NCBI GenBank assembly: GCA_021613535.1
Contig: CP075494.1
Span: 3,224,001 to 3,288,000 of the forward strand
Direction: 5' to 3'
Origin: Adineta vaga
Taxonomy: Eukaryota; Rotifera
DNA length: 64,000 bases
The notes under the pieces are model-generated. The model searched no databases. It worked only from the letters and a program-made list of their open reading frames with translations, and was not told the DNA's origin. The position numbers were made by a program, and so were the translations under genes. This document shows, in pieces, positions 11,699 to 22,459 of the stretch (position 1 is the stretch's first letter; the number at the start of each line of letters is the position of its first letter).

Positions 11699-13242
11699 TA
11701 GATATTTATTGAATATTTTCTTCCAAAAATGTACAATTCACAAACACAACATAACTAACAATCCTACATAATAAATTATTTATTAAACTATTTGTTAGAA
11801 CACGTCATAGAATTATGACAGCGCGAATTGCATAAAACTTGAGCTTGTTTACACTTGCACCGACTATTTGAGCAACCACCTTTACACGCACATTTTAATA
11901 CTCCTTGTCCACCTGTAATACTTTGAAGTTTAACGATTTCTCTCAAAGATATTTTAACGCCTTCATCGACGTTATCATTTAAAACAGTTGGTGTTCCAGG
12001 TGCTTTTGATATTTGATGAAAACTATAATAGCCATTAATAATACTTTGTTCTACTCCTAATTTGTATTTGTCACCTTTCATTTCAACAATAACAGCAAGT
12101 ATATTACGCGCATCAGTTGGTCCCCGATCAACATCCGGTACTGGAATCAACTGAAAGAAAAGAATTATTATTCACCGCATACTATTCCAATAAATATTAC
12201 TTACAACATTATCGCCCACATTTAGATCAACTAATTACTGTCGTTTCTGGCCTTGTCGAGCAGTTTCACGAATATCATTTGTTCTTTTAACTCTATTGTT
12301 AAGTAATTCATCAATTTTTTTCTTTCCTTGAGTAACATTTGATTGATCATTAACATTCGGTCCGTCAATTTTTTATTCATCAATATTTAATTCATCTGCT
12401 TCAATATCACTTTCACATGAATTCTCATCAATTTCATTTATTAATATACCTAATTCATTTGTCAATTCTTCTTTTGTTGTTATGTTATTAAAAATAGAGG
12501 GATTTAAAGATGTTGATAATAATCTTAATTTTGGTTCATTGCCAAATAAAACTGCATAAGGACTTCTATTTAATACTCGATGAAAACATGAATTTTTTTG
12601 AAATTGTATAAAGCGCAATCCTTCGGCCCATTTAATAGAGTTGTTTTCGCGAATCCAGGTTCCTAAACATACAGCAAGATATTAGAAATAACTCTGTTTG
12701 TTATGATATACCTAGTAATTGCTTTGATCGCTCCAAAGACCCTTGCAATTGTGAATGCCTAGGTTTCCTGTGGACAATTTTAAGATCTTTTCATATCATT
12801 CCTAATTCTTCGATAACTCTCGCCACGAACTCCCGCCCATTATCAGATTGTAATATTGCGGGTGCACCAAACGTAGTAAAAATATCTAAGAGATTATACG
12901 CGACTTCTGCTGCCGTTTTTGATTTAAGTGGTCGTAAAATACAAAATTTTGTAAAATGATCTTGATAATTTAATATAAATTTATATTATTTATCAGGAGA
13001 CGACTGCATATCGATTAAATCTACTTGACCACGTGAATTAAAATCATTTGAAATAATTGGACTTATAACTAATTTCGATGAATTTTTTGGTTTTGCGCGT
13101 TTAATTTTACATTCATCACATTCAGATATAAATAATGTAACTTGTTTTTCGGTAATATTAGCACATTTCTTTTTGATTTCTTTTAAAGTATATCTGATTC
13201 CACAGTGACCAATATTAGCATGCGCGATTCAGAGCTATGACG

Positions 13243-13395
13243 CAAGTATTTGTACTTGTACTTTCTGTACTTTTTCGAGTAAAAAGTACAAGTATTCATA
13301 GGAGTACTTATACTTTTTACTTGTACTTGAAAAAATTGTACTTAGTACTTGTACTTGTACTTGGTAAATAGTACTTCGTACTTGATTTTCAAATG
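13243..13395. repeat. Left subterminal GTACTTGTACTT array of the hAT element
   Basis: About a dozen overlapping TACTTGTAC / AAGTACAAG words in 150 bases. Such arrays are typical binding sites for hAT transposases. Confidence 0.8.
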
Positions 13396-13778
13396 CGAAA
13401 CAACATCCTGTATTTTAATTAAAGTGTCCTTTGGATTTATTGATATAATGCTAATACTCACGGTGATAGAACAATGATCATAATTTTCGGCTTGTCGTAA
13501 TCTTCGAATCGCTAACTCATCTAGATCTTATCGACTTTAACGCTGAATCCTATACGTTTTTCTTCATCTTAATTCACGTGTTATCTTAATTTTTTTAGTG
13601 TCAATATCTTAAAGCGAGCAGACATGATTGAGTATTAATCAGTTTGAGAGAATATACTTTTTGAAAACAATGAACATCGAAAAACAAAAACATATTAATA
13701 AAAAGATTCTATGATAAAAAAAGTCATTATAATAAAAAAAATAAGATAAAAAAAGTAGGAGACTCTTTCAATAGTCTC

Positions 13779-15961
13779 CTAAATCAAGTTCTTGTTCACA
13801 CGTAAAAATACTAAATTTCTAAAAACTTCTTCACGCATGGATGTTCGTCTTGGTGACATAATAATACCCGCTTGACTAAAGGCTCGTTCGATAGGTGCAG
13901 ATGATGCTTGTATCGTGAAAACTCGTTTAACTACATTTTTTAATGAAAACAGTTCAGAATTTTTCCAGTATGTTGAACACTTCATTCGTATTGGATCGTT
14001 TATATAAAAATCAATTTCATTCGTTGGATTGTTTGGAGAATCAAACGAAAAACTTTGATGATCATCATGATAGTCAAAAAGTTTACGTTTTTTAATAATT
14101 GAAGTTCCAATAGATTGTGTTGTATGACTATTACCAGAAGATGTCGATACCTGTGGTGATTGTGTGCGTTGTATATCATCCAATAATGTGTCGGTATGCC
14201 GTTCACATTCATCTAATATCATATGAACCAAAGTTTGTTTCATTTGTGATTCCAGTGTTGGCTTGTAATTCATCTGGCGTAACCAATAAAATTTAAATTC
14301 TGGATCTAGAACACTACAAACGAAATAGATTGGATCCGAAAAAGGATCAGTCGTTAAAACAGTTTGTTGTGATAAACGTTTTATAATACCAGCAAAGCGT
14401 TTGTTGAGGGATTCTTCTAGTTGCACACACATCTTTTTAAGAAATGAAACATGCGGTTTTACCATCTTGATATGCTCCATCATGTGCACCACTGACGGTA
14501 CCACGAGACTCGCAGTTACTACTGATTCAGATTGAATTCGAGATGTAATTTCGGCAAATGGCTGTAATATATCAATTGCCTCTTGTAATACAATAAAATC
14601 ATTTTGATTAAATCTAATTTCAGTATCATCGATCAAATTAGAAATTTCATCTATTGTTTTTTTCTCCAATGCAAGAATCGATTTAATGAGAAGATATTCT
14701 GAACTCCATCTTGTTACATTCGATCGATTTATCGATTTTCCAATATCATCAAGGAGATCAGCTATTTTAGAAGATTTATGAGATCGTCGAGCTAGTTTCA
14801 TACATTTTGTTAAAGATTTTGATAAATATAGAGTATTTCCAATCCATCACGTATAGCCAATTGAAGGGTGTGTGCGAAGCACGACAGTCTCACTGCAACT
14901 TCACTGTTATTGTCCGAATTAGTATCGGTTTCATACCACTCAATTAATCTCCATTCACTTGATAAACTACGATCATTATCATCACCAAAATTAATAGAAA
15001 TATCATCTTGTTCATTTTCGTCAGCCTCATTACTATAATCATTATCGTTCACATTTAAACCAAACTTGTATGCTTTCAATATAGAAGAAGCATTATCAGT
15101 GATGATTCGATAAACTTTGTGTTTGACCTATTAAAGAAAACTTTTTTGTCAATGTATGATTAAAATATTGAATTTTCAGAAGAAAATAGAAAAATCAAAC
15201 TCAATTATTTTTCTGTAAAAATTCGTATTTTCGTGTCATTAAATTGAAATATGCTGAAAAATCAGTTTTAAGATTTATAAAAATTAAGTGAATAATAATA
15301 AACATTGCCTACCTTCAAAATTTCGAGTATCTCCTCGGTAATATTGCGAATATTTTCACCAGTATGTGGTCCTTTTAAACGACGAAAATCAAGGAGAAGT
15401 GCTTGTGAAATATAATTTGAATCGAGAAAATGACCCGTAATTCCAATGAATGATTTTCCACGCCGATCTGACCATACATCAACAGTAATACTTAGATGAT
15501 TAATTTCATTTAGCAATTTGTTTATTGCATCTCGAGCAGTACTGGTTAATGAGGGAAGTAATGCATTAGTAAAATATTTTGAAGATGTATGTTTCCATTT
15601 GGATGGATGCGATCGTTTTCAAAAATTTCCGAAAAACAGTATTCTCAATAATTGCCGGTGGTAAATTGCACTTGACTATTAATTCTTCTAAAATAGATTG
15701 GTTAAGTTTTTTAGTATAATCTGATAAGTTTTCGGAAGACTCATTTGTATTTATGTCATTATTCAATAGAACCAAATCAGTGAACTTAGATTTTTCGTAT
15801 GGATTTGGATGTTTACGTTTCAGATGTTTATGAAAATTGCCGGTTGATCCAACTGTATCCGAGTAAACTTTTTCACAAAGTCTACATTGACCATGTATAG
15901 TTTTGTCATTGTTATTGTCGTTAGAACGATTAAACTCGAAAAATTCTTGCAAGAAATTCAT
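13779..15961 (-). pseudogene. hAT transposase with N-terminal BED zinc finger, frameshifted
   Basis: Minus-strand exons, in order: a BED finger (CRLCEKVY...HKHLKRKHP, near 15850), an RNase-H-like core with the first acidic motif ITVDVWSDRR (near 15480), TDNAS further on, RLSCFAHTLQLAIRDG (near 14860), TRWSSEYLL (near 14700), and the C-terminal hAT dimerisation domain with SSAPIERAFSQAG and the final FLRVNKNLI (13779-13960). Introns are at about 15131-15310 and 14810. A single extra base near 15623 shifts the frame between the BED part and the core, so the copy is probably inactive although most domains are well kept. The termini could still be mobilised by an active relative. Confidence 0.85.
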
Positions 15962-16637
15962 GTGAAGAAGTAAAATTGGTTTGATGTAAAACGAAAGAGA
16001 GTGTGACTTCTAATTTATTCTTATGAAAAAGCTATGTATTTAAATACGATATGAAGACGAGAGAAGTTAGTCTACCTAGAAGTTTTCTTAACAAAAGATA
16101 GATATTATATATCCAAATGCATTTATTGAAAGATAGATAGCATATAGTCATCTGATAACACAATGTTTTTAGTTCAGTGAAAAGCAGTATGAAGTGCACT
16201 CGTCAATTAATATAATAAGAAGAAATCATCATAAGTGCATCAGTCGTTGGTGCATTTTACCTAGATGGACGTGTCATGCACATATAGAGGAAAAAAGAGA
16301 AAATAATGTTTTAATACGAATAAAAAATAAGTGATTTGGAAGAGATAGACATAAGTTCATCCTCTAGGACCTCGCTATATATTTAATATATCTTCACATA
16401 ATGTACTTTTCTATAGAGAGTTTTTCACGAACTATTAGATCTTTGTTTGTAAGTGTAGACAGAGTTTATTTTGATCTACCCAAACTACAAATTTTAACGA
16501 AGAAATCATCGCGAATATATATACCAAGTTAAGTGGATGATTTCATTAAAGAAAATACTTGGAAATATATGAAATCAAGGACCAGAAAGAGAATATCAGC
16601 GAGTATACCTAACAGAACGAAAGAAAATCAGATCTAA

Positions 16638-16672
<35 letters not shown>

Positions 16673-17671
16673 AAAGAAAGACCGAAAGAGAACGAAGAGA
16701 AGAGAAGAATGTATATAGTCTTCGTACGTGAAGATCATAACACGCACAAGCAATGATGATTTATCTTTGATAAAAAATCAACAACCTAAAATAATCACAT
16801 TCAACCATTACACATTACCTTCTAATAAGGTATAATATATAATTGAAGAATCTGCCATTAGTGTCTCTTCTTAAGATTGTGAGGTTAATTTTAGTAAAAT
16901 CTTTAGGCAAATTCCAAACGTAGCAGAGAAACAGTCTATCTTGAATTATACATCACGAATCTGAATTCGCATAGATGTGTTCTACTTCAATCAAATACTA
17001 TATAGTTGTAATATGAAATTAAACGAGTATAATCATCTCCAAGTTGTTTTTTCAATTTCGAAGAGATTCGAACAATGACAATATAATCATTGAAAATAAC
17101 TTCCGATGAATAAATGATGTATCTTAATAACTGGGGAAGATTTATTAACGATATTTATCATACTTTTTTTTGGGCAGATAAAGCTGAGATTCTCATTACA
17201 TTTATATACAATCAACATCTTTAGTTTCTCGCAGTTTCATCCCTTTAGCTAAAACTAGTGGTGAAATCCATCATTCACGTTGCAATACAAAGTTTTGTAT
17301 TCATTCTCTGCAAAGTTTTCACAACATTTGCGATAATGATCGATTTGTAACTAAAATCAATAGAGGCAGTTTTATCACTGATCTCGGCTAAGGAGCTAAA
17401 AGTTTCAAAAACTAAAAATTTGGATTAAATATAGGTGTATAACGATTTCAGCTTTATACGTCCAAAAACAGTGAAAAAAATTGATAAAAATTTGTCCCTA
17501 GTTGTAGTGACACATTATTTATATTCGTATATTAGAGCAGAAATCTTCGTTACAATATTTTGATAACTATTCTTTTTAATCAGATAACGCTATTCAATGA
17601 TCTTTAAAGATTCCTTAGTTACTCTGTTTAATTCACACAACTTGCTTTTGCAGAAGTAGAATGTAAATATC

Positions 17672-17785
17672 AAGTACTGCTAACCAAATACAAATACAAG
17701 TACCAAATAATTGTCGTCAAGTACAAGTACAAAGTACAATTTTGCCAAGTGCAAGTAAAGTACTTTTACTTGGAGTACTTGTACT
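17672..17785. repeat. Right subterminal AAGTACAAGT array of the hAT element
   Basis: The same words in the opposite order, directly inside the right TIR; shorter and more degenerate than the left array. Confidence 0.78.
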
Positions 17786-18749
17786 CGTCATAGCTCTGGC
17801 GCGATTCTATTTACATCATAAACTTCGATAACAGGAACATAATATTTAATTGAAGTATCTTCCGATCCTTGGATTTTTTCAATCAATTTGTATTCATTAC
17901 CAAGACTAAGTACATCATACGTTTTTAATAAAGATATTTCCTGATCGTTTCTTCTAGAATTATCTTTCAATTTCGCATTATTAATTAATTCTATTGTTTC
18001 ATTATATCTTTCTGGTGTATAAACAGGATTATTTCATGACTCATTTGTCATTCCTAATATTTTTTTTATTAAATCATTTTTTAATTTCATATGATCATCA
18101 GCCGGTGTTAATATCAACGTTTCGCCACATGTTGTAGCAGATGAATCAATGATCATCTATATTAAGATCCTTTATTTATTTTTCAAAATAATTCCATTTA
18201 CTTACCTGTACAGGTGATACAACTGATGTGGATAACATTTCGTGAAAATATAATTACCAAGATTGATGATTTATGTCAAAAATAAACTCTCAAACAATAT
18301 TTTACTTCCTTTTACACTTGATACATGGATATTATTCAGTGTGATCCAATAATCTGATAATTATTTGTCTTATGTGTTCCTTCTTTTATCAATTAGGCTT
18401 ATGAGATATAGATTTATTTCGATCAAATACAATTAAATAACAGAAAAGTGAAAGGAAAAACAAAAAGAAATAAAAATTGAATAGATGTTTGCATTATTGA
18501 TACCTTTGTATATTGTATAAGAGCAATACTTTCAAAGTTGTTCATTTAAGTTCAAAAACTTGCAGATTCTTTAAAATAAATATTTTATTACTCGAAAATG
18601 TCTCGTACATTTTTGGAAGAAAATATTCAATAAATATCTATCTATCTCTATTAAATTAAAACTAGTTATTAATATTAGTCTCGAAAGAACATTGCTTTTT
18701 TATTCTTAATGTTTGCGAATCATTTACAATAACTTCGACACGACATATA

Positions 18750-19147
18750 TATCTCTCAAAATCACATAGCAATTCTGGACATTATTCACTATCCTTCGTT
18801 CTTTACACATTTCTCACGAAAACTTCCATCTATTCACCCGAGTATGCCTTGCTTTATGCTGCGATATTTCCCTTCATTCTGCCATATTTTCAGATTCATC
18901 ATTCATATTAAAAAGAAGTGCGATAGAGTTGACGACAAGCTAAACTTTTTTAGTGTTTCTATATAATACTGATATAAAAAATATTGCTTCTATTGAGACA
19001 CAACAATAATCAGACGAGTGAAACGGGAACTACAGAATTAGATCAATGATATCGTCACTGCGTTTTCAGAGCGTCTCTTTCCAAATCCAAAAATATACAA
19101 TCTCATCGAAAAATATCTTTTCAAAGACTAAAATCAGGAGATCAGTC
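18750..19147. other. Intergenic
   Basis: No gene or repeat recognised. It would contain the 3' end of the TPR gene. Confidence 0.4.
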
Positions 19148-20776
19148 CTATTTTACAGACATCTTCCCATTAATATCTATTCCTTTTTTGACGTTTTCTA
19201 GAGCTTTTCGATGAACACCCATGTCGTCATACACTTTACCGATGTTGTGGTAGGTGGTGGCAAAGTCTGGATGATTGGAAAGCAGAGACTTCTGTTTAAT
19301 TTCGAGCGCCTGGTTATAGTTTCCCAGAGCTCTGAAATGCTCACCCATCTTGTAATACACTGAACCGATGTTGTTGTAACTAGTGGCTAAGTCTGGATGG
19401 CCAGAAGGAAGAGACTTCTGTTGAATTTCGAGCGCCTTGTTATAGTTTTCCAGAGCTCTCGAATGCTCACCCATGTTGTGATACACTAAACCTATGTTGT
19501 TGTAACTAGTGGCTAAGTCTGGATGGCCAGAAGGAAGAGACTTCTGTTGAATTTCGAGCGCCTTGTTATAGTTTTCCAGAGCTCTCAAATGCTCACCCAT
19601 CTTGTAATACACTAAACCTATGTTGTTGTAACTAGTGGCTAAGCTTGAATGGCCAGAGGGAAGAGACTTCTGTTGAATTTCGAGCGCCTTGTTATAGTTT
19701 TCCAGAGCTCTCGAATGCTCACCCATCTTAGAATACACTAAACCTATGTTGTTGTAACTAGTGGCTAAGCTTGAATGACCAGAAGGAAGAGACTTCTGTT
19801 GAATTTCGAGCGCCTTGTTATAGTTTTCCAGAGCTCTCGAATGCTCACCCATGTTGTGATACACTAAACCGATGTTGTTGTAACTAGTGGCTAAGCTTGA
19901 ATGGCCAGAGGGAAGAGACTTCTGTTTAATTTGGAGCGCCTTGTTGTAGTTTTCCAGAGCTCTGAAATGCTCACCCATCTTGTAATACACTGAACCGATG
20001 TTGTTGTAACTAGTGGCTAAGTCTGGATGGGCAGAAGGAAGAGACTTCTGTTCAATTTCGAGCGCCTTGTTATAGTTTTCCAGAGCTCTCAAATGCTCAC
20101 CCATCTTAGAATACACTGAACCGATGTTGTTGTAATTAGTGGCTAAGTCTGGATGGCCTGAAGGAAGAGACTTCTGTTCAATTTCGAGCGCCTTGTTATA
20201 GTTTTCCAGAGCTCTCGAATGCTCACCCATGTTGTGATACACTAAACCGATGTTGTTGTAACTAGTGGCTAAGTCTGGATGGGCAGAAGGAAGAGACTTC
20301 TGTTGAATTTCGAGCGCCTTGTTATAGTTTTCCAGAGCTCTCGAATGCTCACCCATCTTATAATACACTAAACCTATGTTGTTGTAACTAGTGGCTAAGC
20401 TTGAATGGCCAGAGGGAAGAGACTTCTGTTGAATTTCGAGCGCCTTGTTATAGTTGTCCAGAGCTCTGAAATGCTCACCCATCTTGTAATACACTGAACC
20501 GATGTTGTTGTAAATAGTGGCTAAATTTGGATGATCGGAAGGAAGAGACTTATGGTAAATCTTGAGTGATTTATGATAATTTTGAAGTGCATTGGAATAT
20601 TGTCTCATTTTATAGTATGTGACACCAATGTTACGGTAAGTGACAGCTAAGTCGGAGTAATGTAAGGAAATAGAGGTATTTTGACTTTGATATTTTTGGC
20701 GATAGTTGGTAGTGATAGTTGAGATGCGTTTTGTCTCCCCATAAACTATAAATATAGAGTCGAAATAAGTGATCAA
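19148..20776 (-). CDS. Kinesin-light-chain-like TPR array protein (12 repeats)
   Basis: About 540 residues made almost wholly of twelve 42-residue TPR units of the kinesin light chain type (NIGLVYYKMGEHSRALENYN, then KALEIQQKSLPSGHPDLATS). Repeats 2-11 are nearly identical in DNA, as 126-bp direct repeats. The frame is open upstream for about 100 bases but shows no ATG before a stop, so the true 5' exon is missing or unidentified. The same TPR type forms the C-terminus of the ART genes at 24443, 28741 and 52236, so this may be an orphan TPR tail or a protein that lost its enzyme domain. TPR arrays bind peptides or partner proteins; no partner can be inferred. Confidence 0.75.
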   Translation of the reverse strand: MITYFDSIFIVYGETKRISTITTNYRQKYQSQNTSISLHYSDLAVTYRNIGVTYYKMRQYSNALQNYHKSLKIYHKSLPSDHPNLATIYNNIGSVYYKMGEHFRALDNYNKALEIQQKSLPSGHSSLATSYNNIGLVYYKMGEHSRALENYNKALEIQQKSLPSAHPDLATSYNNIGLVYHNMGEHSRALENYNKALEIEQKSLPSGHPDLATNYNNIGSVYSKMGEHLRALENYNKALEIEQKSLPSAHPDLATSYNNIGSVYYKMGEHFRALENYNKALQIKQKSLPSGHSSLATSYNNIGLVYHNMGEHSRALENYNKALEIQQKSLPSGHSSLATSYNNIGLVYSKMGEHSRALENYNKALEIQQKSLPSGHSSLATSYNNIGLVYYKMGEHLRALENYNKALEIQQKSLPSGHPDLATSYNNIGLVYHNMGEHSRALENYNKALEIQQKSLPSGHPDLATSYNNIGSVYYKMGEHFRALGNYNQALEIKQKSLLSNHPDFATTYHNIGKVYDDMGVHRKALENVKKGIDINGKMSVK

Positions 20777-21645
20777 AATTGGAGAAATAAAGGTGGAGTC
20801 TTTAGAAAATGCTTTTTTGATGGGTTTGTGTAGTGAAGAAGTATTCAGATATATGCTTATGTCGATCCAATGACATTATAATAATAGAGAACTTTCAGTT
20901 TCAGTCATTTCTGCTATAATGAGTAGATGAGTACTTTTTGGTTCGATTATTGATTAACAGGTTCATTATGTACGTTGAACGTTGTTTGACCTTGAATCGT
21001 GAAGATGGGGAGATAGTGTGGACGTGGAAGGCACAGTGGAAGATGTGTATTGGAATGTGTCTATTCAGTGAAATGCTAGTATGTGCTTTATTCGAGATAC
21101 CTACATTTGTTTTTACGCTGATTCTTAGTAAGAAATGATCTCTTCAAACTTGTTTCTCGTGAGTAGTGTGAGAAAAGATGGTTATTGTTAGCAATTTTCG
21201 AGATACTCTGGAGGGTGAATAAAGTTTCATTTTTCCTAATTGGTTGTAGTCACGAACCGCTAGGGGCCTGAATATATCAGTTAAACATGGGAAAAATGCG
21301 TAGGTCTAGGTTTTTTACAATACAATGTTTGATTTGGTGAAAACGGATGGGAAAAAATTCAATTGATCACAATGATACGCTTGTGATAGGATATGATCAA
21401 AGATATTATTTTCTTAGGACTAATCTTCAAACAATAATAAAATTCTGAACCAGAGATGCGGATTTTAATCTATTATTTTGGATTATTATAATCGGATTTC
21501 TTTCTCTACAAGAAACTCCTTACATAGTATTCAGTCTTCAACAAAACAACTATTTGAAAAACTTGTGAGCTATTTTAGAGTAATCTAAACGGTTAAATAC
21601 ACATCCTTAATTACCTTTCATACATGTGATTGTACGTTTTATCAT
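20777..21645. other. Intergenic
   Basis: No convincing gene. A plus-strand 66-codon reading frame at 20938 has no recognisable features and I treat it as chance. Confidence 0.4.
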
Positions 21646-22459
21646 CTACGAAATACGAGAAATATGTTTCCTTTCAAATCGTTTGTGTTTTTGCCAGCCT
21701 TTGGGGTTATTCGGATATTTATTCTTAGAAAGAAATTTAAGCATGTTCTTACCTTTGAGTATTGTAAATTTCTGCTCGGATTCATTTAAGTTCACAGAAT
21801 TTGCATGTTGACTTGTTTCCACTTCTTTTATTATTTCCATAAATCCAAGATTTTTTTCTTCCAATTGCCGAAATTTGATATTACACCAAAGAGAGAAAAA
21901 TAATAATTCTGCATTTATAATAAGACATAATAGAACGAATAGAAAAGAACATTTCTGCTTGAATATGCCTGTTGTTTTATTGTAACTATCATCATCTCGA
22001 TGAAGTCTCACTAAATTTAAGTTGATACAAAATCAGAATATCGAATGATTCTACTAGTTTACTTACATAATTGTGTATGATTCTGTCGAGAAGGCGGCAG
22101 AATTTTTGATAAACTATGGATTGATCGATTGAACTGATTCGTACGCTTTTGATACTCTAATCATAGAGACTGTTAACATTTTATCAAATAAGATTAATGA
22201 ATTTACCTCGTAAGAAGTTTGCAGCATCAGAACAATAAATCTCATCAAGTGCATTGATAAGATAACTGAGATCTTTATTATTAATTCTATCTTTATCAAT
22301 AAGAGATCCAATGAGATTGAGAGTTCCAGTAAGTGTTGGATGATCTTGAATTCTTCGTACAGCATCTTTACCAAGATAGAAATGAAGACGTTTTCGATCA
22401 TTATCAGTAAGACGATGTCGAAGATTGAGAAGAATAGAATGTAAACGACGATGGTCCAT
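21646..22459 (-). CDS. Death-effector-domain-like transmembrane protein
   Basis: Three exons (22459-22207, 22156-22067, 22010-21646) with GT-AG introns of 50 and 56 bp join in phase to about 235 residues. Residues 1-85 have the hydrophobic six-helix pattern of a death effector domain (MDHRRLHSILLNLRHRL..., then LINALDEIYCSDAANFLR). A linker follows, then one membrane segment (SFLFVLLCLIINAELLFFSLW) and a basic, coiled C-terminus of about 90 residues. DEDs mediate assembly of apoptotic and immune signalling complexes. A membrane-anchored DED protein is unusual, and I infer a signalling adaptor. The DED call rests on pattern only. Confidence 0.68.

Larger units (their letters stand above)
13230..17798 (-). 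mobile_element. hAT transposon, 4569 bp, 8-bp TSD GCGCGATT
   Basis: The 13-bp terminal inverted repeats CAGAGCTATGACG / CGTCATAGCTCTG lie at 13230-13242 and 17786-17798. The 8-bp direct repeat GCGCGATT flanks both sides exactly (13222-13229, 17799-17806), the hAT hallmark. Subterminal arrays of AAGTACAAGT-type words occupy about 13243-13395 and 17672-17785. The transposase is on the minus strand, and about 1.7 kb of non-coding sequence with an (AT) run at about 16640-16670 lies upstream of it. It interrupts the integrase gene of the Ginger-like element, so it is the younger insertion. Confidence 0.95.
11788..18070 (-). pseudogene. Ginger/KRBA2-like integrase gene, interrupted and stop-ridden
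   Basis: Read on the minus strand and skipping the hAT insertion (13230-17798), the segments give an N-terminal region (about 18070-17807), an H2C2 zinc finger straddling the insertion (GHCG ... ECDECKIKR) and a retroviral-type integrase core with D (VDLIDMQS, about 13010), D (LQSDNGREF, about 12850) and E (VIEELG, about 12815). A C-terminal cysteine-rich tail follows (CACKGGCSNSRCKCKQ..., 11788-11890). Introns are seen at about 12151-12204 and 12667-12713. Stop codons occur at about 18038, 12990, 12372 and 12237. The order and Cys-rich tail match metazoan KRBA2/SCAND3-like integrases derived from Ginger elements. Not functional here. Confidence 0.78.
10405..18745 (-). mobile_element. Ginger-like DNA transposon, host of two nested insertions
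   Basis: The inverted terminal repeats are long: 10405-10532 continued at 11699-11734 on the left, and 18605-18745 on the right, starting (T/C)GTCGTGTCGAAG. The outer four bases on both sides read TATA (10401-10404 and 18746-18749), a candidate 4-bp target-site duplication, although the right side is an (AT) run. Inside is a retroviral-type integrase gene on the minus strand. TIRs plus such an integrase and a 4-bp TSD are the hallmarks of Ginger cut-and-paste elements. The left TIR has an extra 18-base internal duplication of GTCGAAGTTA and is split by a MITE. The coding region is split by a hAT element. Confidence 0.72.

Noticed and set aside
13243-13395. Possible CRISPR-like or satellite array of TACTTGTAC words
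   Set aside because: No regular spacing and confined to the subterminal zone of a hAT element with a matching array at the other end.
16637-16672. (AT)n run as an origin or regulatory site
   Set aside because: Simple microsatellite within the hAT element; no supporting features.
11788-18070. Integrase reading as an endogenous retrovirus or LTR retrotransposon
   Set aside because: No gag, protease or reverse transcriptase and no LTRs; instead inverted terminal repeats and a candidate 4-bp TSD, which fits a Ginger-type DNA element.
19148-20776. 126-bp repeats as non-coding satellite
   Set aside because: Unit length equals 42 codons, the frame is open throughout and substitutions keep the TPR consensus.
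20938-21138. Plus-strand 66-codon reading frame
   Set aside because: No domain, signal or neighbour support; composition like chance.
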